A stretch of DNA of 64,000 nt from UBA6055 sp965214085 (lineage in GTDB: Bacteria; Chloroflexota; Anaerolineae; Aggregatilineales; Phototrophicaceae). Of the stretch, positions 52,476-61,391 are shown piece after piece. The stretch covers positions 3,286,001 to 3,350,000 of the forward strand of contig OZ243937.1 of NCBI GenBank assembly GCA_965214085.1. The letters are read 5' to 3'. Both the position numbers and the translations under genes were made by a program. Under the pieces are notes generated by a model. It was not told the DNA's origin. It made no database searches and was given only the letters and a program-made list of their open reading frames with translations. Each line of letters opens with the position of its first letter. Positions within the stretch are counted from its first letter, which is position 1.

Positions 52476-53662
52476 ATATACGCCGGCACATCGTCCGGCA
52501 AGACCGGATTGTGGCTGCCGTAGGGGAAATAATAGCGGCCTTGCGACAGCTCGATGTCAGTCATTTCCAAGGCGGCTACAATGGCGTCGGCATCGGAAAA
52601 GCTGCCGGCGCGCTCAATGGCGTCGGCCATCAGCCAGACGCTGTCGTTGGCTTCCATGGCGAAGCTGACCAGGATGTCGCCGAAGTCCTCTTGGTAGCGC
52701 CGGTCCAACTCAGCCGCCTGGTCATTGTACATGCCAGGCACGGTGCCGACGCGCTCAAAAACGCAGTAATTGCCATCGGGCACGGTATTCCAGTATTGCT
52801 CGGATTGAAAGGCGAGATGATTGGTAACGCAGATGGTATCGGCAGTAGGCGCGATGCCCAACTCCGCCATTTGCTGGGTGAGATTATACGAAGTCTCGCC
52901 GCTGACCAGGATACGGATGGCATCGGGCAGTTGCGGGCGCGCCCATAGCCGGCTGAGGATGGGGACGAAGTCTTCCGTGCCCAGCTCAATCTCCAGCTGT
53001 TCAACCTGGACGCCGACCCGTTCCAGGCGCGTCCGTTCCGCCGCCGCCGCCGGATGCCCGTAGTCGGTATTTTCCAGGATGATCACGACATCTTCGACGC
53101 CCTGCTCCACCAGCCAGTCGGTGACGATTTTGCCCACGATGGAGCTGGGCGGGGAGGTGCGGAAGACGTAGTCGACGCCTTGGCTGCGACGCGGCGGCAG
53201 GCCTTCAAATTCGATGTAGCCGCTGGCGCTGATGAAGTCATTGCGCGGATGGGCGTAGATAGTCGGGATTTGATAGCGCTGCGCCATGCCCATAGTCGCC
53301 AAGCCGACCGCGCTATGATAAACGCCGACGATGCCGCTGACTCGTTCCTGGAAGACCAGGCGCTCCATCGCGGCTTGCCCAAATTCGGAGATGCCTTCGG
53401 AGTCCACCGTAATGACGCGGACGCGATGATTCGCGCCGTCAACGACAATGCCGCATTCGGCGTTGATATCGGCGACGGCTTGCTGGAAGCCCCAATCCAT
53501 GCCAATGCCGCCAGCCACCGAGCCCGGCGACGACAGCGGAACGATCCCGCCGATGCGAATCGTCTCGTCGGCGAATTGGCAGTGGCTATCGGCTTGCAGC
53601 GCGACGGATTGAAACAGGATGAGCAAAGGCAGCAGGCAGAACTTGACGATTGCGGTTCTCAA
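52340..53662 (-). CDS. ABC transporter substrate-binding protein, amino-acid/amide type, paralogue
   Basis: 440 residues. N-terminal signal peptide (VKFCLLPLLILFQSVALQA), then DSHCQFADETIRIGGIVPLS. Shares length and most motifs with 49371-50708, for example VFRTSPPSSIVGKI and ENTDYGHPAA. No adjacent transporter genes. The final 45 codons are duplicated at 51360-51495. Confidence 0.9.
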   Translation of the reverse strand: MRTAIVKFCLLPLLILFQSVALQADSHCQFADETIRIGGIVPLSSPGSVAGGIGMDWGFQQAVADINAECGIVVDGANHRVRVITVDSEGISEFGQAAMERLVFQERVSGIVGVYHSAVGLATMGMAQRYQIPTIYAHPRNDFISASGYIEFEGLPPRRSQGVDYVFRTSPPSSIVGKIVTDWLVEQGVEDVVIILENTDYGHPAAAAERTRLERVGVQVEQLEIELGTEDFVPILSRLWARPQLPDAIRILVSGETSYNLTQQMAELGIAPTADTICVTNHLAFQSEQYWNTVPDGNYCVFERVGTVPGMYNDQAAELDRRYQEDFGDILVSFAMEANDSVWLMADAIERAGSFSDADAIVAALEMTDIELSQGRYYFPYGSHNPVLPDDVPAYMWHQWPVPVVTVMQYFEYGQSGLDAAVVYPEVFQTHGTSYFKPGG

Positions 53663-53710
53663 GGTGATGCGCTCCTTCCATGCGGGGTCGGTACAGGCAT
53701 ATTAGCAGCC

Positions 53711-54195
53711 TAAAGCGTATCAGAATATCTGCGAAACTATGCACATAATACAGACTTAAATCTATGCACAGAGACACAGAAGTAAAACCAAGTTAGTCAT
53801 GCGAAAAAGCTAGCCGTGTAGGGCTTGTCCGGTACTGTCACGCTGCCACCGCTCGCTCGACTTAAGCGAAGTTCCGTCATCTTTGCCACCGAGTACACCG
53901 AGTTAGATTGAGGACACAGAGAAAAGGCATCATGCTTAGTCCAAAGACAGAATCGGCGAACGTGCGGACTATCCTTGACTCGACCAACCGCCATATTTCC
54001 CGGGACCCTCTGTGCCCTCGGTGGCAAAAGTGTCGTGAATCCCTACAAGCGCGGCGCGCGCCCCAACAACCGTATCGTCATAAGTATTTGAGTAACGGAC
54101 AAGCCTTACAGATTGTTGCTCTGGTGAAATTTGCATTACTTTATTGGCTTTACTTCTGCTCCTCTGTGGTGAAAATTTTATGATGCGATAGCCCT
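53711..54195. repeat. Repeat family B, degenerate copy B7 carrying C2
   Basis: The left end is eroded (TATCAGAATATCTGCGAAAC resembles B2), the right end ATGATGCGATAGCCCT keeps the family terminus with one change. A full C element occupies 53817-54110. It fills the 614-bp gap before the ThpR gene, and no gene is seen there. Confidence 0.7.
53817..54110. repeat. Repeat family C, copy C2 (inside B7)
   Basis: 294 bp. Ends TGTAGGGCTTGTCCGGTACT and the complement of TGTAAGGCTTGTCCGTTACT. Subterminal GCCACCGAGTACACCGAG and, inverted, GCCACCGAGGGCACAGAG. Same orientation as C3. Confidence 0.82.
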
Positions 54196-54276
54196 GCGAT
54201 TATGTCGAATCAACCTGCCGAAATAATTGGTCGCCGATTATACTGTGAAATGCGAACCTACTGGTAAGGAAAAATT

Positions 54277-54819
54277 GTGCCCCGCTTATTCACCGCCATT
54301 GACCTGCCGGAAGCGACCAAAGACCAAATCCTGACCCTGCGCCAGGATGACCTGCCCCCGGGGCGTTGGGCGCGGCGAGAGGCGCTGCACCTGACCCTGC
54401 ACTTCATCGGCGATGTGCCCGAGGCGGTGGCGCGCGCCTATGCCCGGGCGCTGCGGCAAGTCGAGGTCCCGGCTTTCGAGCTGCAAATCAGCGGCGTGGG
54501 GCAATTCCCGATTGAGCAGCGTCCGCGCGTCATCTGGGCCGGCGTACAAAATACCGCGCCCTTAAGAGCGCTCTATGAGGCGGTCGGCGCAGCGTTGGAG
54601 AGCGAGGGATTCCGGCGCGAGCGGCGGCGCTTCCACCCGCATATCACGCTGATGCGCTTCAAGAAGCCGCTTCGGCGCGGGCTCGCCAGCCGCTGGCTAC
54701 AGGCGCACATGGATTTTCAAACCGAGCCAGCGCGCATCGAGCAATTCACGCTCTTCGAGAGCCAACTGAATCCCGGCGCTGCGGTTTACATCGAGCGCGG
54801 CCTCTATACGCTTCAGTAG
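54277..54819 (+). CDS. thpR: RNA 2',3'-cyclic phosphodiesterase (2H phosphoesterase)
   Basis: 180 residues from GTG 54277 (AAGGA upstream). Both catalytic HxTx motifs are present: His38-Leu-Thr40 in LHLTLHFIG and His122-Ile-Thr124 in HPHITLMRF. Begins RLFTAIDLPEATKD, as usual for ThpR/LigT. It opens 2',3'-cyclic phosphates on RNA ends. Single gene between repeat-rich spacers. Confidence 0.92.
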   Translation: MPRLFTAIDLPEATKDQILTLRQDDLPPGRWARREALHLTLHFIGDVPEAVARAYARALRQVEVPAFELQISGVGQFPIEQRPRVIWAGVQNTAPLRALYEAVGAALESEGFRRERRRFHPHITLMRFKKPLRRGLASRWLQAHMDFQTEPARIEQFTLFESQLNPGAAVYIERGLYTLQ

Positions 54820-54854
54820 TCCACCTGACCATAATTTACGCTTTGGGCTTATTC

Positions 54855-54929
54855 GGGCGAGCCAGTGGCTCGCCCCTACAGCTTCTAACACAAAATGCCG
54901 CCTGTAGGGGTCAGCCATTGGCTGACTCG
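54855..54929. repeat. D-type hairpins
   Basis: GGGCGAGCCAGTGGCTCGCC plus CCTAC, then GTAGGGGTCAGCCATTGGCT plus GACTCG. The inner stems GCCA/TGGC are preserved although the outer GGGCGA became GGGTCA with a matching change TGACTC on the other side. Confidence 0.6.
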
Positions 54930-54967
54930 TTGTGACGAGTCCCGCGCTTTTCAAAACTGGCCTGTAC

Positions 54968-56185
54968 TCAGAATGCTTCGGGGAGGGGGTCGGGGTGTGG
55001 GGAAGTTGCCGGCAACCGATGCGCGCGCAGCAGCAAGCCCGCTGTGACAATCATCAAGCCCATGGCCAGGAACGCGGCCGCCAGCGAAGTCTCGGCGATT
55101 TTGGCGAAAAGCGGCGCGGCCAACGCGGCGAACAGGTTCAGGAACATATTTATCAAAGACAGTACAGTGGCGCGATTGCGGCTTTCGATGATGGCGTTCT
55201 GGTAGGCGGAAAAGAGGGGCGCTTTCATATCGTTGACGCCGTACATCAGGATCATGACCAGCACTGTGGCTACGGGACCGTAGGCGGCGGCCAGCAGCCA
55301 ATACATCAGGCCGGGCAGCAGAATCAGCAGGGCGATGGCGCGCGCCTGCCCCAGCCACGCTTCCAGCTTGTAAGCGTAGCGCTGGGTGATTGCCGCCAGC
55401 AGGCTGCCGACCGACAAGACGATGGCCACCACAAAGGGCGAAACCTCGTTCTGCGTCAAGTAGGGCGGGCCCAGGGTCGTCACCAGCGACGATGTGATCG
55501 GCGTGGTGAAGATGACCAACATGGCCAGCCGCCGCAGCCGCTGATGATGACGCAGCAGCCCCAAGCCATCGCGCAGCAAGGTCATGCTTGATGTCTTGGC
55601 TTCCGCAGAGTCCTGCGCCGGCTCGCGCAGCGTCAAGCAGACGACAGCGCCGACCAGCAGCGCGGCCGCCGTTAGCGCGATTGCGGGGATGAAATTGTCG
55701 ACGCCGCCAGCGCCGATGATGAGCCCGCCGACGATGGGCGCGATGACAAAGGCGATCTGCCCCCAGCTGTTGACCCGCCCCATCGCCCGCTTCATGGCGT
55801 CTTCGCGCTTCACTTTGGACGAGCTGGGCAAGCTGTCGTAGACCAGTGCTTCAAGCGCGCCCGAGGCGAAGGCGAAACCCGTGCCCGTCAGCAGCGCGAT
55901 GACGATATACCACTCAAACGAGCGCGCGAAGATGAAGATGACTTCGCCGCTCATCAGCAGCAGCGTCGAGGCGAAGATCGACCACTTGCGCCCGACGCGA
56001 TCCGCGAGTACGCCGGTGGGCACTTCCATCAAAAAGATGGTGAAGATCATGATCGATTCGATCAGGCTGATCTGCACCAATGTCAAACCGCGCGCCAATA
56101 GCAGCAGCGCCAGCGCATGCACGTACAGGTGAATGCGCTGGCAGAAGTTGATGATGATAACTTTGTTGATGTTGCCAGCCAGCAT
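54968..56185 (-). CDS. Major facilitator superfamily transporter
   Basis: 405 residues from ATG 56185. Twelve spans. The MFS loop 2-3 signature is GVLADRVGRKWSIFAST. The N-terminal LINKVIIINF-like segment is followed by ALALLLLARGLTLVQISLIE. Substrate unknown, possibly drugs or sugars. The last residues (TSPHPDPLPEAF) are the translation of a C/G-rich intergenic repeat, so the stop has moved into repeat DNA. Confidence 0.88.
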   Translation of the reverse strand: MLAGNINKVIIINFCQRIHLYVHALALLLLARGLTLVQISLIESIMIFTIFLMEVPTGVLADRVGRKWSIFASTLLLMSGEVIFIFARSFEWYIVIALLTGTGFAFASGALEALVYDSLPSSSKVKREDAMKRAMGRVNSWGQIAFVIAPIVGGLIIGAGGVDNFIPAIALTAAALLVGAVVCLTLREPAQDSAEAKTSSMTLLRDGLGLLRHHQRLRRLAMLVIFTTPITSSLVTTLGPPYLTQNEVSPFVVAIVLSVGSLLAAITQRYAYKLEAWLGQARAIALLILLPGLMYWLLAAAYGPVATVLVMILMYGVNDMKAPLFSAYQNAIIESRNRATVLSLINMFLNLFAALAAPLFAKIAETSLAAAFLAMGLMIVTAGLLLRAHRLPATSPHPDPLPEAF

Positions 56186-56366
56186 TTTGACGCTGCCTTG
56201 TGGCTTAAAATGGTTTGCATTCGAACTAAGGAGCAGCGATTGCAGACCGAAAAGCCCGCAAACCCGCAAAATAGAAGGGTAAGCGGCGACGAATAATTCT
56301 ATTGCAAGCTGCGAATTGCTACCTTGTCTCCAGCGGCTTGGGAGCCAAACAAGGTGGCCATGCCGA

Positions 56367-56744
56367 CTACACGATCAGCCTTTTGAAATGGAGTACGCCG
56401 TCGGTATAGAGCGTACATTCAATCTGCCCTACATTGAAAACGGCAGCCTCTTCCAGAGTCCAGCGCCATTCGTTTTGGTGCAAGTATCCCAGCAAGACGC
56501 GCCGGCTCATTTCGGACTTTGGCAGATGCGATTTTACACAAAGCCAGCCTTCCTTGTTTGCGCGCGCGGCTTCTTCCACTATTGCGAACAAGCCGCTGAC
56601 AACTCGTTTGGCTTGTGGATGATGCCCCTCAAGTTCCTCGCCTTCAAATTCTTGTTGACGACAGTCTTCCAAACGGTCATTCGCATCTTTGTCGGCAACA
56701 ACGCCATATAGCAACTTGATACCTTCAATGGCCAGGTTCTCCAT
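56367..56744 (-). CDS. Uncharacterised 125-residue protein
   Basis: GAGGAGA precedes the ATG at a normal distance. Acidic, mixed alpha/beta: MENLAIEGIKLLYGVVADKD, LEGHHPQAKRVVSGLFAIVE, then LCVKSHLPKSEMSRRVLLGY, and the end LYTDGVLHFKRLIV. No signal peptide or span and no recognised family. Convergent with nothing, since the aldolase gene downstream is divergent. Real by codon pattern and Shine-Dalgarno. Confidence 0.65.
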   Translation of the reverse strand: MENLAIEGIKLLYGVVADKDANDRLEDCRQQEFEGEELEGHHPQAKRVVSGLFAIVEEAARANKEGWLCVKSHLPKSEMSRRVLLGYLHQNEWRWTLEEAAVFNVGQIECTLYTDGVLHFKRLIV

Positions 56745-56910
56745 GTTTGTCTCCTCGGACGGCTATCGGACACATCACATATTGCGGTGGCTACCGATTT
56801 AATTTAGCTGTCTCCGCGTCACTGGCTTGGTTTGGTCACCAAGCTTGGAAAACAATCAATACGACCGTATACTCTGTACCAGTTTATCAATAAATCTGAA
56901 TGGACAAAAG

Positions 56911-57678
56911 ATGCGAGAAAACCGAGTGCGAAACTTGTGGGCTGAAGGCAAGACGGTCATCAACGGCTGGCTGCACAGCCCCAGCACCTGGTCGGCCGAA
57001 GTCATGGCGCATCAAGGCTGGGACAGCCTGGTGGTGGATATGCAGCACGGGCTGATGGGCATGGAAACGGCGATAATGATGCTGCAAGCCATCTCCACCA
57101 CAGACACAGTGCCCATGGTGCGCGTCAATTGGAATACGCCCGGCGATACCATGCGCCTGTTGGATGCCGGCGCTTACGGCGTCATCTGCCCCATGATCGA
57201 GACGCGCGCGGAGTGCGAGGCTTTTGTTGGCGCCTGCCGCTTCCCGCCGCTGGGTTACCGCAGCCTGGGACCAACGCGGGCGCGGATTTTCGCCGGCGAC
57301 GATTATGCCGAGCACGCCAACGACACCATCATCACCTTCGCCATGATCGAGACGCAAGCCGGTTTCGACAATCGCGCTGAGATTATGAGCGTGCCGGGGT
57401 TGGACGGGGTCTTCGTCGGTATTGGCGACCTGCGCTTGAGCATGACCGGGCGCGCCGGGATGTCCGCGGAGGACGCGACGGTAGACGCGGCGCTGGACGC
57501 TATCCTGGAGTCGGCGCGGGCGCGGGGTATCAAGGCGGGCCTCTTCGCGGCCGATACCGACCACGCCATCGACATGATCAAACGCGGCTATGAATTTGTC
57601 ACGGTGATGAATGACGTCTCGCTGATGGCCAGCGCGGCTTCGGCGGTGGTGCAGCGGGTGCGCGCGGAAGCGGGGTAG
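56911..57678 (+). CDS. HpcH/HpaI-family aldolase
   Basis: 255 residues from ATG 56911 (GGAC upstream; an earlier in-frame start gives an unfolded-looking extension). TIM-barrel class II aldolase: VINGWLHSPSTWSAEVMAHQ, DSLVVDMQHGLMG, AYGVICPMIETRAECEAFVG, FAMIETQAGFDN (metal Glu) and VFVGIGDLRLSM. Cleaves 4-hydroxy-2-oxo acids to pyruvate and an aldehyde. Alternatives are citrate lyase-like or macrophomate-type activity. Confidence 0.88.
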   Translation: MRENRVRNLWAEGKTVINGWLHSPSTWSAEVMAHQGWDSLVVDMQHGLMGMETAIMMLQAISTTDTVPMVRVNWNTPGDTMRLLDAGAYGVICPMIETRAECEAFVGACRFPPLGYRSLGPTRARIFAGDDYAEHANDTIITFAMIETQAGFDNRAEIMSVPGLDGVFVGIGDLRLSMTGRAGMSAEDATVDAALDAILESARARGIKAGLFAADTDHAIDMIKRGYEFVTVMNDVSLMASAASAVVQRVRAEAG

Positions 57679-57682
57679 ACGG

Positions 57683-58483
57683 TCACTCCCCGCGACGGTT
57701 GCGATATAACTGCAACTCTTCGCTAGAAACTTCGTGCTCTGGCACTAAGCGATAGTGGCGTTCCGCCAATTTTACTATCGCTTCATCTGCATCTCTTCCA
57801 AACTCAAACAGCGCTATGCTATTGTCATCCATGAACTGCGCTGCAATCGGACGTGGAATGAGCTCAGGAAATTTTTCCTTGCATAGCGCCAAATCCTGTT
57901 CAATTTGAACAACTCCAATCTGGTCGGTCTTGCCTTTCGCTTGCACTGGCAGGACATAGTGCGCCCCTCTCTTGTCCAATCCCACGTAAATCTCATCGGT
58001 CTCAATCTGGCCAATGCTACGCACTGTTGTACGCAAGTGGTTTTGAATAGAATAACAAGTGACACCGGTGAAAATGTCTACCAGTCTGTTGTATCGAAGT
58101 TTCGCCAATAGCGCCTGTTCGTCTGTTAAAGCGTACCGCGCGACGATTCCTGGTGTCGCATCCGGTACTTTTGTGACAGGCAACATAGCATCGGGTTGAA
58201 TCTTAGACACGGACTTGAGTTCAAAAGCATATTTCGCTTGCCCCTTGCCAACTATCACCCACGATAGACTCGCTGGAGCTTCCCGAATAATCGCGTCTGG
58301 TAGTGGAGTTCGATGTCTAAAAGAGTAGACGACATCGCCCAAATTCTTAGGCAAAGGAATATTGAGTCGCTCGGCTGAACGCACAATATCGTCGCGCGTA
58401 AATGCAACAATTGAATCGCCCGAACTATAGCTATGGAAGAATATGTCTTCAATGATCTGCGAGTATCGGTTTGGTCTTGGCAT
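57683..58483 (-). CDS. Type II restriction endonuclease-like protein
   Basis: 266 residues. The segment QIETDEIYVGLDKRGAHYVL followed by PVQAKGKTD fits a PD-(D/E)XK core (Asp/Glu, then QxK). Its end IALFEFGRDADEA is typical of endonucleases that accompany m4C/m6A methyltransferases. It starts nine bases after the stop of the methyltransferase gene, so expression of protection comes first. AT-richer than housekeeping genes here. Confidence 0.8.
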   Translation of the reverse strand: MPRPNRYSQIIEDIFFHSYSSGDSIVAFTRDDIVRSAERLNIPLPKNLGDVVYSFRHRTPLPDAIIREAPASLSWVIVGKGQAKYAFELKSVSKIQPDAMLPVTKVPDATPGIVARYALTDEQALLAKLRYNRLVDIFTGVTCYSIQNHLRTTVRSIGQIETDEIYVGLDKRGAHYVLPVQAKGKTDQIGVVQIEQDLALCKEKFPELIPRPIAAQFMDDNSIALFEFGRDADEAIVKLAERHYRLVPEHEVSSEELQLYRNRRGE

Positions 58484-58492
58484 GTGCCGGGT

Positions 58493-59806
58493 TCAGCCGT
58501 TCCACTGGAGGAGCAAGACTTCTTCGCGCAGTTGCTCTTTTGTAGCAGTCGAAAATCGTGTTCGGAATAAATCAATGTCCAGAACTTCATAACCCAAACG
58601 CTCGGCAACTTCCGCCAGAATCTGCCCCGTGCGAATCATGATGCGAAAATAGGACGCTTGGTCCCCAACGACGTAGGCTAATTTCGCGCCTGGTCGAAGC
58701 AACGATTGCAAATCTGCCAGATGGCGAGCCATTCCTCCAAAATACAATCTAACTACTTTCGCGTACTGTTTTTCAAAGCCTGACGTCTTTCCCAATTCCA
58801 GTCGGCGCTCTTCAATTGAATCCGCAAGCGCTTGGATCCTCGGAATGTTCGCTACCCAGCTATGGTCGGTATCGGCTTTATATACGCTACGAGTGTTCGA
58901 CCTGATGAATTGCTGCTTTTGTCTACGCAAGTCTTTTCGTGTCGACATAAAGCCAAGCAACACGGATTCAAGCCGCGTCGTGCGACTATAGTCCTTTTCG
59001 TTTGGATACGGTGGTGAAGTTATGACCGCGTCAATCGAACAAGGGGACAGGTGTCTGCGCATGTCTCTGGCGTCAGCCAAATACACAGTTGCTAAAGTGC
59101 CCGACATTGAATGATAAATGTCCAAGTCACGAACCATTCTGTCCACAGCAGTGAGCCAAGGCTCGAGTACCGGGGTATCTGTCTTTAGCTTGCCCACACC
59201 GATCTCTGGGCCGAAGCGCAGGTTACTAATCTCTTTCACTGTTTGCTTAGCAAGAGCCAGTTTGGCGTAATTCCGAATTCTGCCCGGATTATTCCTCTCT
59301 ATACTATCGAGTAGAGTCAGCACCTTATGTAAGGGCAGCGGGCTAATAGAGTTTTTGATCAATAACCGCGACTTTTCGGCATCGAATTCTCGGAGTTTCC
59401 CGTTGTATACACTTACACCGAAATGGTTGTCTCCACTTGCAAGTATGCTCTCGCGCGCGGTCGCGCTTACACTGTTGGCAACTTCTTGCCCAAACTTCGC
59501 CAACTCAATAGGATCAATTTCCCAGTTCGTCTTCACACTTGCTGCAAAGTGCGCCATCGCATTGGCTTCCACACCCACGCTTCTTATGCCTAGTTTCTTT
59601 GCCTCAACCAGTGTGGTGCCAGTTCCGCAAAACGGGTCGAGAATCATCTGCCCTTCAGAAAGATTGAACTTATCTACGTAATCGCGCACCAAGTGCGGGG
59701 GAAAGGATAGAACAAACCTGTACCATTCGTGGACAGGCCGGTCACTTTCATACAGCCGATTCAGTTCGTTTCCGTTTTGAAGCTGCGTTGTATATGCCAT
59801 TTTCAA
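58493..59806 (-). CDS. DNA methyltransferase (N4-cytosine/N6-adenine, beta-type)
   Basis: 437 residues. SAM-binding motif ILDPFCGTGTTLVEAKKLG at about 55-73 and catalytic motif ITSPPYPNEKDYSRTTR at 262-278 (SPPY, typical of m4C enzymes). The order with motif I first and the central target-recognition region at 90-230 fits a class beta-type enzyme. It forms a type II restriction-modification pair with the downstream endonuclease. Recognition sequence unknown. A possible start two codons later exists. Confidence 0.88.
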   Translation of the reverse strand: MKMAYTTQLQNGNELNRLYESDRPVHEWYRFVLSFPPHLVRDYVDKFNLSEGQMILDPFCGTGTTLVEAKKLGIRSVGVEANAMAHFAASVKTNWEIDPIELAKFGQEVANSVSATARESILASGDNHFGVSVYNGKLREFDAEKSRLLIKNSISPLPLHKVLTLLDSIERNNPGRIRNYAKLALAKQTVKEISNLRFGPEIGVGKLKTDTPVLEPWLTAVDRMVRDLDIYHSMSGTLATVYLADARDMRRHLSPCSIDAVITSPPYPNEKDYSRTTRLESVLLGFMSTRKDLRRQKQQFIRSNTRSVYKADTDHSWVANIPRIQALADSIEERRLELGKTSGFEKQYAKVVRLYFGGMARHLADLQSLLRPGAKLAYVVGDQASYFRIMIRTGQILAEVAERLGYEVLDIDLFRTRFSTATKEQLREEVLLLQWNG

Positions 59807-59879
59807 CCAAGCCTAGACTAGAACAATTGTACGGTGAAGTTGTAAAAATAGCAATTGCTCTTGTCGGCTTATGCTCGGC

Positions 59880-61055
59880 TCACATGCTATCGCCCAGGCA
59901 AATTGCCAGGCTGCGCGCGGTCCGAATCAGCGGGTGATTCAGCGGCACATTTTTACGCACGCCGGCCACATCCGCCAGCGGCACGGCGCAGACCCCGTCG
60001 CCTTTCACGCCCACCATGATATTGTATTGCCCCTCGGCAATCAGGTTGGCCGCGGCCGTGCCCAGCTGCGTCGCCAGCAAGCGATCGGTCGGGGAAGGCA
60101 CGCCGCCGCGCTGCACATGCCCCAGTATCGTCACGCGGGATTCCAGACCGGTCTGCTTTTCCAACTCAGTCGTCAGCAGCTGAGTGCCGCCGCTGCGTTC
60201 TATTTCGACTTTCGCCAATTTGGCGCGGGCTTGCTTGCGCCGCTCTCTCGCCCGCCTGAAGCTTGCCTTGTCCTCGGCGCAGCGCTCCATGTCCGCCTCG
60301 GCTTCCGCAACCTGAGCGCGCGCTTCGTGCAATTTTTTGCCGACTCGCCGCGTCATAGCGCCCTCGGAAACAGCCACGATGCTGAAGCGTTTGCCGCCGC
60401 GGCTGCGCGCCCGGATCGAATTGGCGATGACTTCGATATCGAAGGGGATCTCCGGAATCAGGATGACATCGGCGCCGCCGGCCAAGCCAGCGCCCAGCGC
60501 CAGCCAGCCGGTATTATGCCCCATGATCTCGCAGACGATGATGCGGTGATGGCTGTGGGCGGTGGAGTGCAGCCGGTCGATGGCTTCGCTGGCGATGCCC
60601 AGCGCGGTATCATAGCCGAAAGTGACATCGGTACCGCTGACATCGTTGTCGATGGTCTTGGGCAGGAAGACCACATTGACGCCTGCTTTCGCTAAGCGCA
60701 AGGCGTTTTTCGCCGTGCCGCCGCCGCCCAGGCATACCAGCGCATCCAGATCGTGATTGCGGTAATTCTCGACCATCACATCGGTCATATTGCGGGTTTT
60801 ACCGCCGATGGGCATCTTGTGCGGCTTGTCGCGGCTGGTGCCCAGGATGGTGCCGCCCAAGGTCAGGATGCCGCTCAACTCATCCGCGCCCAGCCAGATG
60901 ACACGATTTTGCATCAAGCCGCGGAAACCATCGCGGAAGCCAACCAGGCGCATGCCGTGTTTGTTGATCGCCACCTTGCCCACGCCGCGTATGGCCGCGT
61001 TCAAACCTGGGCTGTCGCCGCCGGCGGTGAGGATGCCGATTGTTTTGCCAAACAT
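59880..61055 (-). CDS. 6-phosphofructokinase (group III-like, atypical)
   Basis: 391 residues. GILTAGGDSPGLNAAIRG, then LGGGGTAKNALRL where ATP enzymes have GGDGS and PPi enzymes GGDDT, then FLPKTIDNDVSGTDVTFG. The PKTIDND form is shared by PPi-dependent and group III enzymes, so the phosphoryl donor is uncertain. A charged helical insertion of about 50 residues (236-287) separates MTRRVGKK from the ESRVTILGHVQRGG sugar-binding strand. Makes fructose 1,6-bisphosphate in glycolysis. No other glycolytic genes nearby. Confidence 0.9.
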   Translation of the reverse strand: MFGKTIGILTAGGDSPGLNAAIRGVGKVAINKHGMRLVGFRDGFRGLMQNRVIWLGADELSGILTLGGTILGTSRDKPHKMPIGGKTRNMTDVMVENYRNHDLDALVCLGGGGTAKNALRLAKAGVNVVFLPKTIDNDVSGTDVTFGYDTALGIASEAIDRLHSTAHSHHRIIVCEIMGHNTGWLALGAGLAGGADVILIPEIPFDIEVIANSIRARSRGGKRFSIVAVSEGAMTRRVGKKLHEARAQVAEAEADMERCAEDKASFRRARERRKQARAKLAKVEIERSGGTQLLTTELEKQTGLESRVTILGHVQRGGVPSPTDRLLATQLGTAAANLIAEGQYNIMVGVKGDGVCAVPLADVAGVRKNVPLNHPLIRTARSLAICLGDSM

Positions 61056-61193
61056 AATAGTCGTCCCGTATCAACTTTAGTTATATTGATTATAACGAGA
61101 ATCGTACTGGAATGGCAGCAACTCGGCCGTCGCGGCAGGGCAAGGGCAGCAATATTCTAAGCACAGAGGGCACAGAGATTTAGGTGTTTAGAC

Positions 61194-61368
61194 AGGGCAA
61201 TCGCTTCAAAACCATTGCGTGTCGGTCGCTGCGAAAAATTACAAAATGTAGGGGCGACATTGTATGTTGCCCGTGAAATATGACCTTCAATTTGCGGGCG
61301 ATTGACCCGCAGTGTCTACGCGACCCTCTGTGTCTCTGTGGCAAAATATATTTTGATGCGATTGCACT
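61194..61368. repeat. Repeat family B, copy B5
   Basis: 175 bp, left end AGGGCAATCGCTTCAAAA, right end complement of AGTGCAATCGCATCAAAA. Otherwise nearly identical to B4 with a deletion in the right half. A separate CACAGAGGGCACAGAG motif precedes it at 61162-61177. Confidence 0.8.
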
Positions 61369-61391
61369 GCATAGCAGACCAAAATGGGAAA

